From positions 11,426,060 through 11,490,059 of the forward strand of contig CM033108.1 of the NCBI GenBank assembly GCA_019321725.1: a stretch of 64,000 bases of DNA. Reading direction: 5' to 3'. The notes below the pieces were generated by a model. The model saw only the letters and a program-made list of their open reading frames with translations. It was not told where the DNA came from and did no database searches. Of this stretch, positions 20,665 to 31,499 are shown one piece after another. Origin of the DNA: Paulownia fortunei. Its lineage: Eukaryota > Streptophyta > Magnoliopsida > Lamiales > Paulowniaceae. Every line of letters begins with the position of its first letter. The first letter of the stretch is position 1. Made by a program: the position numbers and the translations under genes.

Positions 20665-23335
20665 TGCAACACCCACTACTCAACAACTAGATATATATTG
20701 TATAATTTAACATGATAGAACTTGTGTGCATGCATGGAATATTTTTTTTGTAACACTTTAAGAAAAGATAAATCACTTCTTATATGCACAACCCTATTTA
20801 AAATACTTTCTCACACATGTCATGTATATAGCAGGATCAGTATTTATATAAAAGCGCAACACCCACAACGACCCAATATTTACATACTTATTTACAGTAA
20901 AGTTTTAAAAGTGAAATATAGTACCAGTCTAAAAATATAATACAACAGACTCAAAATATAACAAGTAAACAAAATAGCCCAACAGGTCGTCATCCATGTA
21001 CACACTCTCTTAGACACCTACAGGAGCTCCAACCGCGGCCCAGCCAGTAAAAGATGCTTCAAGCATCGTTGTACTCACCTACAATGCATAAACTATATGA
21101 GCTAATACTCAGCATGTAAAGATTATGCATGTAAAAGAATAATCCACAATATGAAGTCATGCATCTCAAAATGCTATGCCCACAATGCAATTTTATGCAT
21201 CAAAATATTTTTCTCAAAATCATTTCTTTCTTGGGCCCCTGACAAACACTACTATCCCATACACCGGAAAAGAGCTCTGTACACCACCATAATCCAATGG
21301 CCAATAATCATATAAGCATACAAATCCATGCACGCGAACCTACAAATCCATGCATGCTTCGGTGCATTGTAGTGGTCAGCAAAATATTTTTCTTTCTCAG
21401 AATCATGCCGTACAATGCAAGATTATCAAAATGCTCGTATATGATGCATGCAGGTGCCAATGTCCATGTATGTATGCTCAATGGACAAATGATAGTAATG
21501 TGTGTCCTCTGCTTTGCACATATAATCTATGGTATTACATATAAATCACACATTTACTATGTCTATACATTGTAGTTGCAAATGAATCTTTACTTACCTT
21601 TCACTTAGTTGGTGGTTTAGTCTAGATTTTTTTATTGTTTCCCTCCAATATTAGATGTAAAATAGCCTGTAATATTACCAACATCAAGCACCATTCCCAA
21701 TTTGGCAATTTGAAAGTATAAAATATCATACTAAGACCTTAAACACCAAGCTATCTAGGTTTTACAAACTAGAACCCAATCTAGTCCCTCCAATACCTTA
21801 ATTTCTCATCTTAGATCATGTAAATATCATATAATTGAAGTATTATAACTCTAATATCATGTAACTAATTGTTAACACTCAATAACAACATGTCTAGGTT
21901 GAAATATGCTAAGTTATCAAATGGGACAGATTCACATTTTCATATTTACTTGTTGTCCAATTTGGTTGCATGATAATTTTGACATCCCTAAACATATCCA
22001 ATCACTCCCAAATTTTTACCACACTTAGATAACATGTATATAAATGTAACCAATCATAGAATTGCTAAAAATCATGGATATAACTTCCCAAGTCCAGCTC
22101 TCTTCTCAACTTACTGAAACAGATTGTTTTCCTACCATGACAGTTTTGCACACTTCATGACATTAATGGTTTTGGTACCCTTACGTATATTAAATCTCTC
22201 CTAAATTTTTACCACACTTATATAACATATACAAAGAGACAACAAGGTTATATTATTTCCAAAACTAATGGATTTAGCTCCCCTAATTCAGTCTCCTTCA
22301 CAGCATACCAAAACAGATTTTGCTACTTTGGCAGTTTGAGTGTTTCTCAAATATCATTCTCTATTTCAATTTCTAACCGATAAAAATTCATTCCAATACT
22401 CTTAACTCATATATAAACATGTATATGATGATAAGTACAGGTTTTATTCAACATAACATACACTTTTGAAGCCTAAAACACAAGAATACAGCAAGGTGAC
22501 AGTTTCTAGCTCAAATGTTTTCTATCGAATATTTCCAACCACATACCCTTTCTTTATTCATCAAAGCCTATCTAATAAAATCCTAACACATTTATAAATA
22601 ATAGTAAAATCTTAATAAGCTAATAAACCTCAAAATAAATCTGAAAGTCATGCCAAACCCGTAGGTTAAGCTCACCTTGCACAGTTTTCTACTTGAACTT
22701 GGTTATTTCTCCTTCCCTTTGCTTGTTTTGCCTCCTTTTTCAATTGGAATCACTTAGGACCTATTTAGAGATCTTTTTCCATGTATTTAGAAGCTGAAAT
22801 GGTTCAGAATAAGGTTCAAGTCGTGGCTGTTAGCTTAAGAGTGAAGAATAGGTTGAGGTGCTAGCTTGATAAGTCTAAGCATGAGGTGGCATAAGCTTGA
22901 GGTGGCATGTAATGGTATAATCTGATTTTCTCCCTTATCTTGCAGCCCTAATCTTGTGTGTCTCATATATTTTTATTTGGTTGCAACCTATCTTCATCAC
23001 CATTCATTCCCGTAGCTAATTCCTATGTCCGTTCATTAGGTTATTCACCCGAAAAATCATCGGTTCTTGCCCGATTGATAAGTTTGTGCACCGATAATGT
23101 TACAAGCCTATGAACCTAGTTATATAACATTTAAATTATAGTATTGTATGTCTATTTGTCCCAATTTTATGATTTAAATATACATATAATATTAAAATTC
23201 ATGATCGAACCGACTTCCTTTCTATAAACTTTTTGGTGCGACCTTTCGAACTCCTAAGGTTACCACGTGTAACCTAGTACTATTCACTATATTGATACCT
23301 AAATTTCTTCTTATCTCAATATAAAATCAATAATG
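20665..23335 (-). mobile_element. 3' LTR of family A gypsy
   Basis: Starts TGCAACACCC at 20665 (reverse complement of the LTR end, one change from TGTAACACCC) and matches the solo LTR 11141-14001 in reverse for most of its length. The inner end is near 23335, where 'ttgattttatattgag' of the LTR (compare 11333) is joined to integrase sequence. Frames at 20722-20940 and 21297-21575 are internal to the LTR. Confidence 0.85.
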
Positions 23336-23843
23336 TATTTTTCATACCCGGCCACCAATAATGTATTTTCAAGTCTCTATATATCTTGGTAGCCCCTGGA
23401 TGTACTGAATAAGGGGTTGAATGCGCCTCTTTTAAAATATCTTCCTGAATGTTATCAATTTCTGGCACACAAAACTACCCTCTAAATTATAAAATATTAT
23501 TCTGAGTCATCTCAGGAGACTTCCCTACAGCAACATATTTTCTCATATTGATGAGATATTCATCATCTTGTTGTCCCTGTTTGATCCTATCAATTAGCGT
23601 AGGCTGGAGCATCAGGGCTGCCAACTTTGCCTCTATTACTCCTGTTTATAAAATCTCTATATTCATTTTCTGCAACTCATTCAGTTCCAGTTTCTAAATT
23701 AAAGCCATAGCTATTGTACTTTCTGTGGATTTTCGGCTCAATACATCAGCTACAATGTTGGCTTTACCAGGGTGGTAATTGATCACACAATCATAATCTT
23801 TTACCAATTCCAGCCTTCTCCACTGCCGTATATTCAACTCTTT
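23336..23843 (-). pseudogene. Gypsy RNase H C-end and truncated integrase N-terminus
   Basis: Continues the RNase H frame after a stop at 23843: NIRQWRRLELVKDYDCVINYHPGKANIVADVLSR, the standard RNase H end. Then, through stops, comes the zinc-binding start of integrase: ILKEAHSTPYSVHPGATKIYRDL (two His) and YWWPGMKN near 23350. It ends there. The CX2C pair, the D,D,E core and the C-terminal domain of integrase are absent, because 3' LTR sequence begins right after the GMKN codons. A full integrase of this family would need roughly another kilobase. Confidence 0.85.
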
Positions 23844-25191
23844 CTATGTGAAGAAGTATTTGAGGCTCTTATGATCAGTATAGATCTCGCACCGTTCACC
23901 ATATAAATTGTGCCTCCATATTTTAAGCGCAAATACTACAGCAGCAAGTTCCAAGTCGTGCGTGGGGTAATTCTTTTCGTACTCTTTAAGTTGCCTGGAT
24001 ACATACGCAATTACTTTGCCATTCTGCATCAGTACACATCCTAATCCATTTTTTGACGCCTCACTATAAATTACGAATCCTTCAGTACCTGACGAAATTG
24101 AGAGAATAAGTGCTGAAGTCAATCTCTTTTTTAGCTCCTGGAAACTTCGCTCACACATATCCGTCCATCTAAATGTCACCCCTTTTTTGGTTAATTGTGT
24201 CAATGGCATAGCAATCTTGGAGAACCCCTCCACAAATCTTCGGTAATATCCAACTAAACCCAGAAAACTATGCACCTCCGAAGGGTTAGTAGGCTGCATC
24301 CAGTTGTTGATAGCTTCAACTTTACTTGGATCTACTGATATTCCCGCTCCTGATATAACATGTCCAAGGAATACCACACGATCTAACCAGAACTCACATT
24401 TCTTGAATTTGGCGTATAACTGCTTCACTTTCAGGACCTCTAGTACTTGTGTTAAATGTGCGGCATGCTCTTCTTTGGTTCTAGAGTAAACTATAATGTC
24501 ATCGATGAACACAATAACAAATTTATCCAAAAACTCCTTAAACACTCTATTCATCAGATCTATGAATGCTGCTGGAGCGTTAGTTAATCCGAACGGCATC
24601 ACCAAAAATTTATAGTGCCCATTCTTGTACTAAATGTCGTCTTGGGGATATCCTCTTCCTTTATTTTCAGTTGATGGTACCCGGAGCGTAAGTCAATCTT
24701 TGAAAATATTGTAGCACCCTGAAGCTGGTCAAATAAATCATCGATTCTAGCTAATGGATATTTATAATTGTGACCCTATTTAACTCTTGATAATCGATGC
24801 ACAGTCTCATGGTGCCATCCTTCTTACGTACAAATAGAACCGGTGCTCCCCAAGGTGAAAAGCTCGATCTGATGAATCCCTTGTCCAACAAGTCCTGCAA
24901 TTGTACTTTCAATTCTTTCAACTCCAAGGGAACCATTCTGTTGGGAGTTTTAGAAATTAGAGACATTCCTGGTTGTATGTCAATAACAAACTCTATTTCA
25001 CGATCTGGTGGCAGTCCCAGGAGATCATCTGGGAATACTTCAGTATATTCCCGCACCACTGGTATTTCACTCAAAGTTGGTGGGTGTTGTTCCTCAATGT
25101 TCATGACACTCATCAAGTACCCTTCGCAACCATCATCAAGTAATCGTTGTGCCTTCACTGTTGAAATCATAGGGAATCTAAAATTCTTCAC
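23844..25191 (-). pseudogene. Gypsy reverse transcriptase and RNase H
   Basis: The best preserved pol in the window. The minus strand reads [18 protein letters not shown], then [39 protein letters not shown] and [15 protein letters not shown] frameshift of one or two bases near 24765 is followed by [20 protein letters not shown] and [10 protein letters not shown], then a one-base loss near 24622. After that come [28 protein letters not shown] (aspartate pair intact), FLGHVIS and [16 protein letters not shown]. RNase H follows with [18 protein letters not shown], where the first catalytic Asp of the 'YSDAS' motif is Glu, then [29 protein letters not shown] and [12 protein letters not shown], and a stop. 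Two frameshifts and the RNase H change make it non-functional, but decay is lighter than in the neighbours. Confidence 0.9.
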
Positions 25192-25601
25192 AATGCTGGC
25201 AAATGTGAAAAACTCTTTCCAGAAAGTTGAAATGTCACTGTCTTTTCCTTACAGTCGATTATAGCCCCATACTTTGATAACCAATCTATGCCCAAAATAA
25301 CATCGTAATCATTCATATCCAGTACAATCAAATTAGCATGTAATTCTCTACCTTCAACAAGTATAGCACAAGCTCTTAAAATTCGATCGGTTTGTCTAGC
25401 ATCTCCAGAGGGGACTGTTACACTATAACTGATTTCTGCTACATCTGGTATTCTACCCAGCCTCTTCACGTACTCAGTGGATGCAAATGAATGCGTGGCT
25501 CCAGAATTAAATAACACAAGTATTGGAACACTAGAAATATAAAGTTTACCTATCACCACTGATGGATTTGCCTCTACATCCGCCCTGGTCATGGTGAACA
25601 C
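25188..25601 (-). pseudogene. Gypsy protease with active-site Asp changed to Asn
   Basis: An uninterrupted frame of 137 codons covering the retropepsin domain, which would cut the polyprotein. It has the family landmarks in order: VVIGKLYISSVPILVLF, the active site, ATHSFASTEYV, then [25 protein letters not shown]. The active-site triplet reads NSG where DSG is required: codon AAT near 25507-25509 on the minus strand in place of GAT or GAC. A retropepsin needs this Asp from each subunit, so the enzyme is dead although the frame is open. The change is G to A on the coding strand. Confidence 0.9.
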
Positions 25602-26680
25602 CTTAGCTGGTACATTTCTTTGGCCGGTCTGATTTTATTTACCTGGGTAAAATTTAGCAATATGTCTCGACATTCCGCATCGAAAGCACGTCCTAGTATC
25701 TATATAGCAGCCTCCAGTATGTCGATTACCATATTTTTAACACACAGCTTCTGGCATCGGTGCTTTTCCTTGTTCAACCTGTGGCCTCTTATTTTGATCT
25801 TCTTGTTTTTGGCCTTGTTCTTCTTGAAATTTATATCCCGACTTCTGTATTTGGATCGGCTTTTGCATTTAGACCGGCCTCTTTTACCACAAAGTCTATC
25901 TCTGCCCCTGTTGTCTGAATTGCTATTGAGCCTCCTGTGCACCGGCAATTCTCAATTCAGCCTGTTCTGCCACTAGCGCCCTCTCAGCCACCTGTGAAAA
26001 TGTCACCCCTTGAGTACCCGCCATATTTAAATCCCGGTATAACTCTGGCCTCAAACCCTCCAAAAATCTCTCTACTTTCAGTGCTGACCATGTGCGTAGC
26101 AAACCTGGACAGTTGTTCAAATTTATGAATATATTCCCCAACAGTCATCGCTCCTTATCGCAGTTGTATAAACTCATTCGTCTTCATCATGCGAATTGGG
26201 GCCGTGAAATATTTGTTTCGAAATAACTCCTTGAATCTATCCCAGCTCATGGTAGTAATGTCCTCTATGCTGCTGATCATGTCCCACCAATGGCCTGCAC
26301 TATCGCGAAGCATAAAAGTGGCACACATTACCCTCTCCTCTACTGGCACGCTGCTGTACTGGAACATGTTTTCCAGGGTCCTCAACCAGTCCTCTGCAAC
26401 AGTAGGATCAATAGCATCATCAAATGTTGGGGGATCCAGTCTCCTAAATTGTTCTCCCACCATATATATATAGTCCACCCGCTGTTGGTTTACCTCCACC
26501 CGTGGTTGCTCACCATTATCCCTCTGCTGAATCAATTGTTGAATCTATTTCGATTGTCATTCAATCAACTCTATTAATCGGTTAATCATGGTATCTCGAT
26601 CATTAACCGGAGTGGGTGTCTCACTCCTCTATGCTCTGGCACCACCACTGCTCTCACCACGAGTTCTCACCATTTTACAG
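25602..26680 (-). pseudogene. Gypsy gag (capsid and zinc knuckle), broken
   Basis: Gag would form the particle and bind RNA. From 26670 downward: a short N-terminal region (near 26670 the ATGGTGAGAACTCGTGG start wording), then FRRLDPPTFDD, AEDWLRTLENMF, HWWDMISS and WDRFKELFRNKYF, the core of the retrotransposon gag domain. After a stop near 26155 it continues with TVGEYIHKFEQLSRF, EGLRPELYRDL and VAERALVAEQAE. A basic linker follows, then the knuckle near 25660: CFRCGMSRHIAKFY, where the last Cys is Tyr (TAC). At least one further frame break lies in the linker. Frames on the opposite strand here (25620-25976 and 26189-26577) are shadows. Confidence 0.85.
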
Positions 26681-26823
26681 CACTGTTTTACACAAGTTTG
26701 ACAACATATGGCGAATATAATTCATGGAATATGTAATGCAATATATGATAATGTAAAACTTACTGGCGTGGCTGCCCTCCGCAAGTTCCAAGATCATGTA
26801 CATGGACAGTCTACAGAATCAAG

Positions 26824-26841
26824 ACCTGGGCTCTGATACCA
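26824..26841 (-). promoter_or_regulatory. Primer binding site, initiator Met tRNA
   Basis: On the minus strand TGGTATCAGAGCCCAGGT, preceded by the GAG spacer and the LTR end TGTTACA. It matches the plus-strand site at 1833. Confidence 0.9.
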
Positions 26842-26844
26842 CTC

Positions 26845-27605
26845 TGTAACACCCCCATCACTACACAACTATATATAAAATATAATTTGACATTATAGAA
26901 CTTGTGTGCATGTATGGAATATTTTTTTTGTAACACTTTAGGAAAAGATAAATCACTTCTTACATGCACAACACTATTTAAAATACTTTCTCACACATGT
27001 CATGTATATAGCAGAATCAGTATTTATATAAAAGCACAACACCCACAGCAACCCAATATTTACATACTTATTTACAGTAAAGTTTTAAAAGTGAAATATA
27101 GTACCAGTCTAAAAATGTAATACAATAGACTCAAAATATAACAAGCCAACAAAATAGCCCAACAGGTCGTCATCCATGTACATACTCTCTCAGACACTTA
27201 CAGGAGCTCCAACCACCGCCCAGCCAGTAAAAGATGCTTCAAGCATCGTCGTACTCACCTACAATGCATAAACTATATGAGTTAATACTCAGCAAGTAAA
27301 GATTATGCATGTCAAAGAATAATCGATAATATGAAGTCATGCATCTCAAAATGTTATGCCCAGAATGCAATTTTATGTATCAAAATATTTCTTTCTTGGG
27401 CCCCTGACCAACGCTACTATCCCATACACCGAAAAAGAGTTCTGTACACCGCCATAGTCTAATGGCCAATAATCATATAACCATGCAAATTCATGCATAC
27501 TCGTACGCATGCAAATTCATACACGCGAACCTACAAATCCATGCACGCGAACCTGCAAATCCATGCATGTTTCGGTGCACTAGTAGTGGTCAACAAAATA
27601 TTTTC
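26845..27605 (-). mobile_element. 5' LTR of family A gypsy, interrupted by gap
   Basis: Starts TGTAACACCC at 26845 and follows the 3' LTR at 20665 with few differences by eye over 750 bases, apart from a deletion near 27390. At the TGCATGGATTTGCA repeat region it runs into the run of N. About two kilobases of LTR are not represented after the gap. Confidence 0.85.
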
Positions 27606-27705
27606 NNNNNNNNNNNNNNNNNNNNNNNNNNNNNNNNNNNNNNNNNNNNNNNNNNNNNNNNNNNNNNNNNNNNNNNNNNNNNNNNNNNNNNNNNNNNNNN
27701 NNNNN
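27606..27705. other. Assembly gap, 100 N
   Basis: Exactly 100 unknown bases, which suggests a placeholder rather than a measured length. It lies inside the A LTR, next to its short direct repeats, with unrelated LINE sequence on the far side. The true missing stretch probably holds the remaining LTR and the copia 5' part. Confidence 0.98.
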
Positions 27706-28225
27706 AGGGCTATAAGAGAACAATGTCCAGTTCAACAATTATTTAAGCGAATTTGGTCACCATCCCTTACTCTGACACTGTCTGTTTTTTGCTAGAAACT
27801 AATCCGAAATTGGATACCGATTAATATTAAACTGCAAGAATGTGGATTTGAAATTCCATCCAAGTGCAAGTGTTGCCGGGCTCAAGAGATGATTTCTCAT
27901 TTATTTTTTCATAGTGTGAAGGCGAAAAAAGGTATGGCAATTTTTCAGCAATGTTTTCAGGCTTCCATTTCTGGATACAGATTATGTTTCAAATTGGACT
28001 CAATTTGGCATCAATCTATTTCTGGTGATTTTCACATTCATAACATGTTGCCTCTTCTAGTTCTATGGTTTATATGGTGTGAGATAAATGATTTAAAACA
28101 TAGGGGCATGGATTTTAGACATACTCGTGTTATTTGGCGCATGGTGTTTCATCTACACATGTTACATTGTGCTTAGTTGGATTCGAATAGTTTTAGGAAA
28201 GAAGAGGTTACATCAGTGCATGTAT
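27706..28225 (+). pseudogene. LINE ORF2 fragment (zf-RVT region)
   Basis: The plus strand reads QQLFKRIWSPSLTLTLSVFC, a stop, then WIPINIKLQECGFEIPSKCKCC and ISHLFFHS, the zinc-binding zf-RVT module near the end of plant LINE reverse transcriptases (usual form 'GF.L.SKCQCC...E...HLF..C'). It continues with HNMLPLLVLWFIWCEINDLKHRG, the usual link to RNase H. The catalytic RT lies upstream in the gap or is lost. RNase H is not seen; a repeat-bearing stretch follows at 28226. It is a 5'-truncated or broken copy with at least one stop. Confidence 0.85.
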
Positions 28226-28984
28226 TTATATCTATCTATCGACTATTATAAAAGTGTCAATGTTTTTTTCAATTTTTGATTGGACTAAAATGACCCAAAT
28301 ATTATTAATTGTTTGTAATGCCAATAATATAATTTATAATAAAATAAAGTTCAAAATAAATTATAATTGTGACTCTTTCTTTCAATTTTTAATTGGATAA
28401 AAATGACCCTAACTTTGTTAATTATTTGTAATGGTAATAATATAATTCACAATATAATAAAGTCCAAATTAAAATATAAAGAGAGGCTCTTTAACATTGT
28501 TAATTGTAATGGCAATAATGTAATTTATAATATAAAAGTCCCATAAGGACGGGACTTGAAGTGTGTTGAAAAACTGAAATTAATTGTTGCCAATTACATA
28601 GATTTTAAGCTATAATTAGACTCACCAATTTAAGCTGTAATTGGACTCTTAATTTTCAGATATATGCACACGATGTTTGGTCTGAATTGAAAAATTAATC
28701 TCCTATCTACACACGATTTTTAGAGTGCAATTGGTCATTAAATTGCAGCTGAAAATTCTATTGTTAAAAAGCTTAATATGAGGCTTTTTTAACTTCATTT
28801 AGATCATGATTTTGTGGGGGCAGAACTGCATAATTTCAGTTGCAATTACATTATATAATAAAAACCTCTTGTTATTCTCTGTTTTGCACTTGTGACATTT
28901 CTAAATTACACATTGAAGATACATGTATATATATAAGTACATCTTACTTTTAGCTTTTGACTTATATAAATCCATTTTTTGACT
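28226..28984. repeat. AT-rich insertion-like block with two and a half repeats and a hairpin
   Basis: Separates LINE coding sequence from a LINE-type 3' untranslated end. AAAATGACCC followed by 'ttgtaatgccaataat'-type wording starts at 28287 and again at 28400; a shorter third copy is near 28497. A perfect 7-bp stem AAGTCCC/GGGACTT lies at 28536-28542 and 28551-28557. A second pair of repeats ('ttaagct(a/g)taatt(a/g)gactc') lies near 28608-28655. The start 'ctattataaaag' resembles small Helitrons, but no CTRR end follows the hairpin. No coding potential. Confidence 0.6.
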
Positions 28985-29030
28985 TTTATTAATAAACAGG
29001 TAAGGGTCCATGCCAAATCTCCTGCGGAAT
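28985..29030 (+). other. LINE 3' untranslated end
   Basis: 'aataaacaggtaagggtccatgcc' matches, in sense, the 3' end of the minus-strand LINE at 55551-56950 ('aataaacaggtaggggtccatgcc' on that strand). It marks the 3' end of the LINE begun at 27706. Confidence 0.7.
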
Positions 29031-29900
29031 TGATGAACTTAACAAAAAGAAAATCCTAGTCACTTGCAGCCCCCTCAAAAAATGACCGCCCTCTCTCCTG
29101 ACACTCTCTTTGAAAAAAATAGACCCACCCTTCTTCTAAAGCTGCCAAATCCTCCATGACGTAGTTTCACCTGGAATGATTATATTTAATGTTTGTAGGT
29201 TTGGGACTTAAAGGATTCTTCAAGGTTAGGGCTTGGATATGAAACATGTTCAAATTAGACTTTCTAATAAGGAGGATTACGCTAGGGTTTGAATGCGAAA
29301 GATTTTGTATTTTTAAGGACACACTATAGTGTTTTCAAATGGACTTTGAATTTTAATCAAAAATTTAAAACTGCTATTTCCGCCGTTTGGATCAGCTTAT
29401 CTGGTTTATCAGTGCACTTATTCCCCAAGCGATTCTGTTCTTAGCGGCAAAGATGATCGAACTTCCACTAAAAATTGACAAGTCCACTGCAAATTTATCA
29501 CGCCCAAGTGTTTCACGAATTTATCTTGAGATTGATCTTACTGAACAATGGGTGGAGGAGTTGGTATCGGATGTGGTGAGCAGGTCTGGTATAAAAAAAT
29601 CATCTATGAGGATTGCCCCATGTACTTCTTAGATTGGCAACATAACGAACATAATTTTGCTGAGTTTTTTTAAACTAAAAATCAACCAAGATTGGTTAAC
29701 AAGTCAGTTCAAGGCCAGGAGATATGAAGAATGATCTTAATCATAAGAAGGGAGACTCTAGTGCAAAAACAACAAAAATTCTTCAAGAGGTGCCCCCCAC
29801 CGAGAGATGATAATATTATTTTAAAGAGATTTCAACCCCATGGGATAAGGGGGTTGATAAGCTCCTAATTCAACTTGTTTTTCAACACTCTTAATAGTAC
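29031..29900 (+). pseudogene. LINE ORF1 relic (DUF4283 and zinc knuckle)
   Basis: 5' leader wording with 'ccaaatcctcca' near 29145 is followed by degenerate ORF1. The readable part, 29387-29632, gives LFLAAKMIELPLKIDKSTANLSRPSVSRIYLEIDLT. This is the strongly conserved second half of plant LINE ORF1 proteins of the DUF4283 type, RNA-binding partners of the ORF2 enzyme. After a frameshift the text IIYEDCPMYFLDWQHNEHNFAEF corresponds to the CX2C..H..C knuckle, with cysteines lost. Upstream (29200-29386) stops prevent a clear reading. After 29720 the protein loses similarity. It is a second LINE copy, placed directly behind the 3' end of another. Confidence 0.75.
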
Positions 29901-31388
29901 AAAATAGGATGGTTTCTCATATTATGGAAAGATTTGTACCCTTATCTTTTAATATTTATGTATAGGTATGTGTAGATACAACATGGAGAAAATGAGCCAA
30001 AAGAAGAAGAAAATGAAGAAAAAATGGCTAAGGTAATTGCGCCACATTGCCAAATAAGGCGCCGTGGTGCCACCTAAAACAGAGGCCAAGGTACCTCAAC
30101 CCCATATAGGGTGCCATGGTGTTAAACACAGATAGAAAATTGAAGTAAGTCATGCCATAGTGCTAAATATGGCATGGCAGCGATGGTACATTAGCACTAT
30201 GCAGGACGCCGTGAAGCCTTCCGTGGGTGAGAACTAGGCCATGACACTAACTGTTTAACAAAAAAAGATTCTTCAGCTATTACTTTGCAACAAGTGGCAG
30301 CCAAAGGCTAATTTTGGCATCTTTCATGATATATACACACTAGATACAACTCACACTTCACCACTCATGTGATATGCTTGTATATATCCTATATACACAC
30401 TACACATCATACTTTACATCATATAATTCATCACCCACACTCTACACAAAAATTCTTTCTCACACACATTTTCTCTCCATCCCAAACACGCAATTCTCCA
30501 TAATTCTACACACACTACACCAAGAACACACACATCCATTGTCAAGGAGCTTGGGATTTAAAGCCAAGAAAAGGAGAAAATTCCATGGGCATTGAAGATT
30601 TTGAAGAAGAAGTGAAGAATCACTTTGTTTAGTTTTGAGGAATTTGTAAAAATCATGATGTTGGGAAACACTTGGTGATTTCATTATTACATTATGAACT
30701 AAATTATCTTTTGTCAAGCCTTGGAAGCGATTTCTATGAATTTATAAATTGATATCTTGTTTGTGGTGTGGATGATATTTTTAAATTGTGATGAGCATAC
30801 ACTATGTTTTTAATGCTTATTGAGATTTGGCTAATTTTGAGATGATCTTTGTTGTAGTGATTGAGACATGAAGGTAGTGTTGCAACAAGTACTTGTGTAG
30901 TGTATTCTATGGACTAGGTCGCTATAAGGATATAAAATCTAGTACATGCAATAGTCATAGATGTGATTGTCAAAAGCTAGAGGAATTCACAAATCTAAAT
31001 GTATCATTAGTACATTAAACTTGTTATAGAGATATAGCCAGTTGTCCTCTAGTGGTAGATTTGATATATCTTGGGAGAGAATATCACATAAAATCGAATG
31101 TCCCACTGCCACACTACCAACTTCTAATCCTAACCATAAATTTGTAAAATTCATGATGAAGTAGAATGGTGATCCACAACCTTGACTCTCCTCATTATTG
31201 AACTCTATTCACTATACTATTTGATTTTTATTGTTGCTTTATTTAATTGTTAGTTTTAATGTTTTATAAATCAACCAATCACTATTCAATTTGGGTGTAG
31301 ATTTGGTATTTACATACACTTTATTATTTGTTGACTAGTGCATTTGCTAGTCCGTGTTGCATACAAAGCACATGCACATCAATTTTTT
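29901..31388 (+). mobile_element. 5' LTR of second Athila-like element (start not resolved)
   Basis: Non-coding stretch ending just before the primer site. It holds an imperfect GGCGCC/GGTGCC-rich part at 30055-30125, TATA-like runs at 30328-30420 and a polypyrimidine/CA-rich stretch to 30540, as in a promoter and leader. Frames at 30374-30595 and 30460-30717 overlap on opposite strands and have no recognisable product. The 5' border between 29900 and 29960 is not certain because no matching 3' LTR was found. Confidence 0.5.
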
Positions 31389-31406
31389 TGGCATCATTGT
31401 CGGGGA
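31389..31406 (+). promoter_or_regulatory. Degenerate primer binding site, Asp tRNA
   Basis: TGGCATCATTGTCGGGGA matches the Athila-type primer site TGGCGCCGTTGCCGGGGA (complement of tRNA-Asp 3' end) at 14 of 18 positions. Three of the four differences (CG to CA, CG to CA, CC to TC) are of the kind left by cytosine deamination. This fixes the end of the LTR. Confidence 0.8.
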
Positions 31407-31499
31407 GCGTGTTTTTGCAATATTGAAATTGATTTATCTAGTTCCAGTTGGTGTATCACACCATACGACCCTAAAATCAAAAAGACTCTTCACATTTAA

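Larger units (their letters stand above)
20665..27605 (-). mobile_element. Ty3/gypsy element, family A, chromovirus-like; cut by gap
   Basis: On the minus strand: 5' LTR (27605 to 26845, continuing into the gap), GAG spacer and Met primer site, gag, protease, RT, RNase H, start of integrase, then 3' LTR (to 20665). It lies in the copia gag; the flank is TGGAC at 20660-20664 and the partner flank is hidden. Most of integrase, any chromodomain, the polypurine tract and the first 190 or so bases of the 3' LTR are deleted. The Met primer site, the LTR type and the RT wording fit the Tekay/Del branch; without the chromodomain this stays an inference. Confidence 0.85.

Noticed and set aside
25620..26577. 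Plus-strand frames of 63-118 codons opposite the gypsy gag
   Set aside because: Antisense shadows of a clear gag reading on the minus strand.
28231..28560. Possible small Helitron (start 'tctatctatcgactattataaaag', hairpin at 28536-28557)
   Set aside because: No CTRR end 10-12 bases after the hairpin and no A/T target could be shown; kept only as an unassigned repeat block.
30374..30717. Opposite-strand frames of 73 and 85 codons in the Athila LTR
   Set aside because: Non-coding LTR or leader context, no similarity, both strands open at once.
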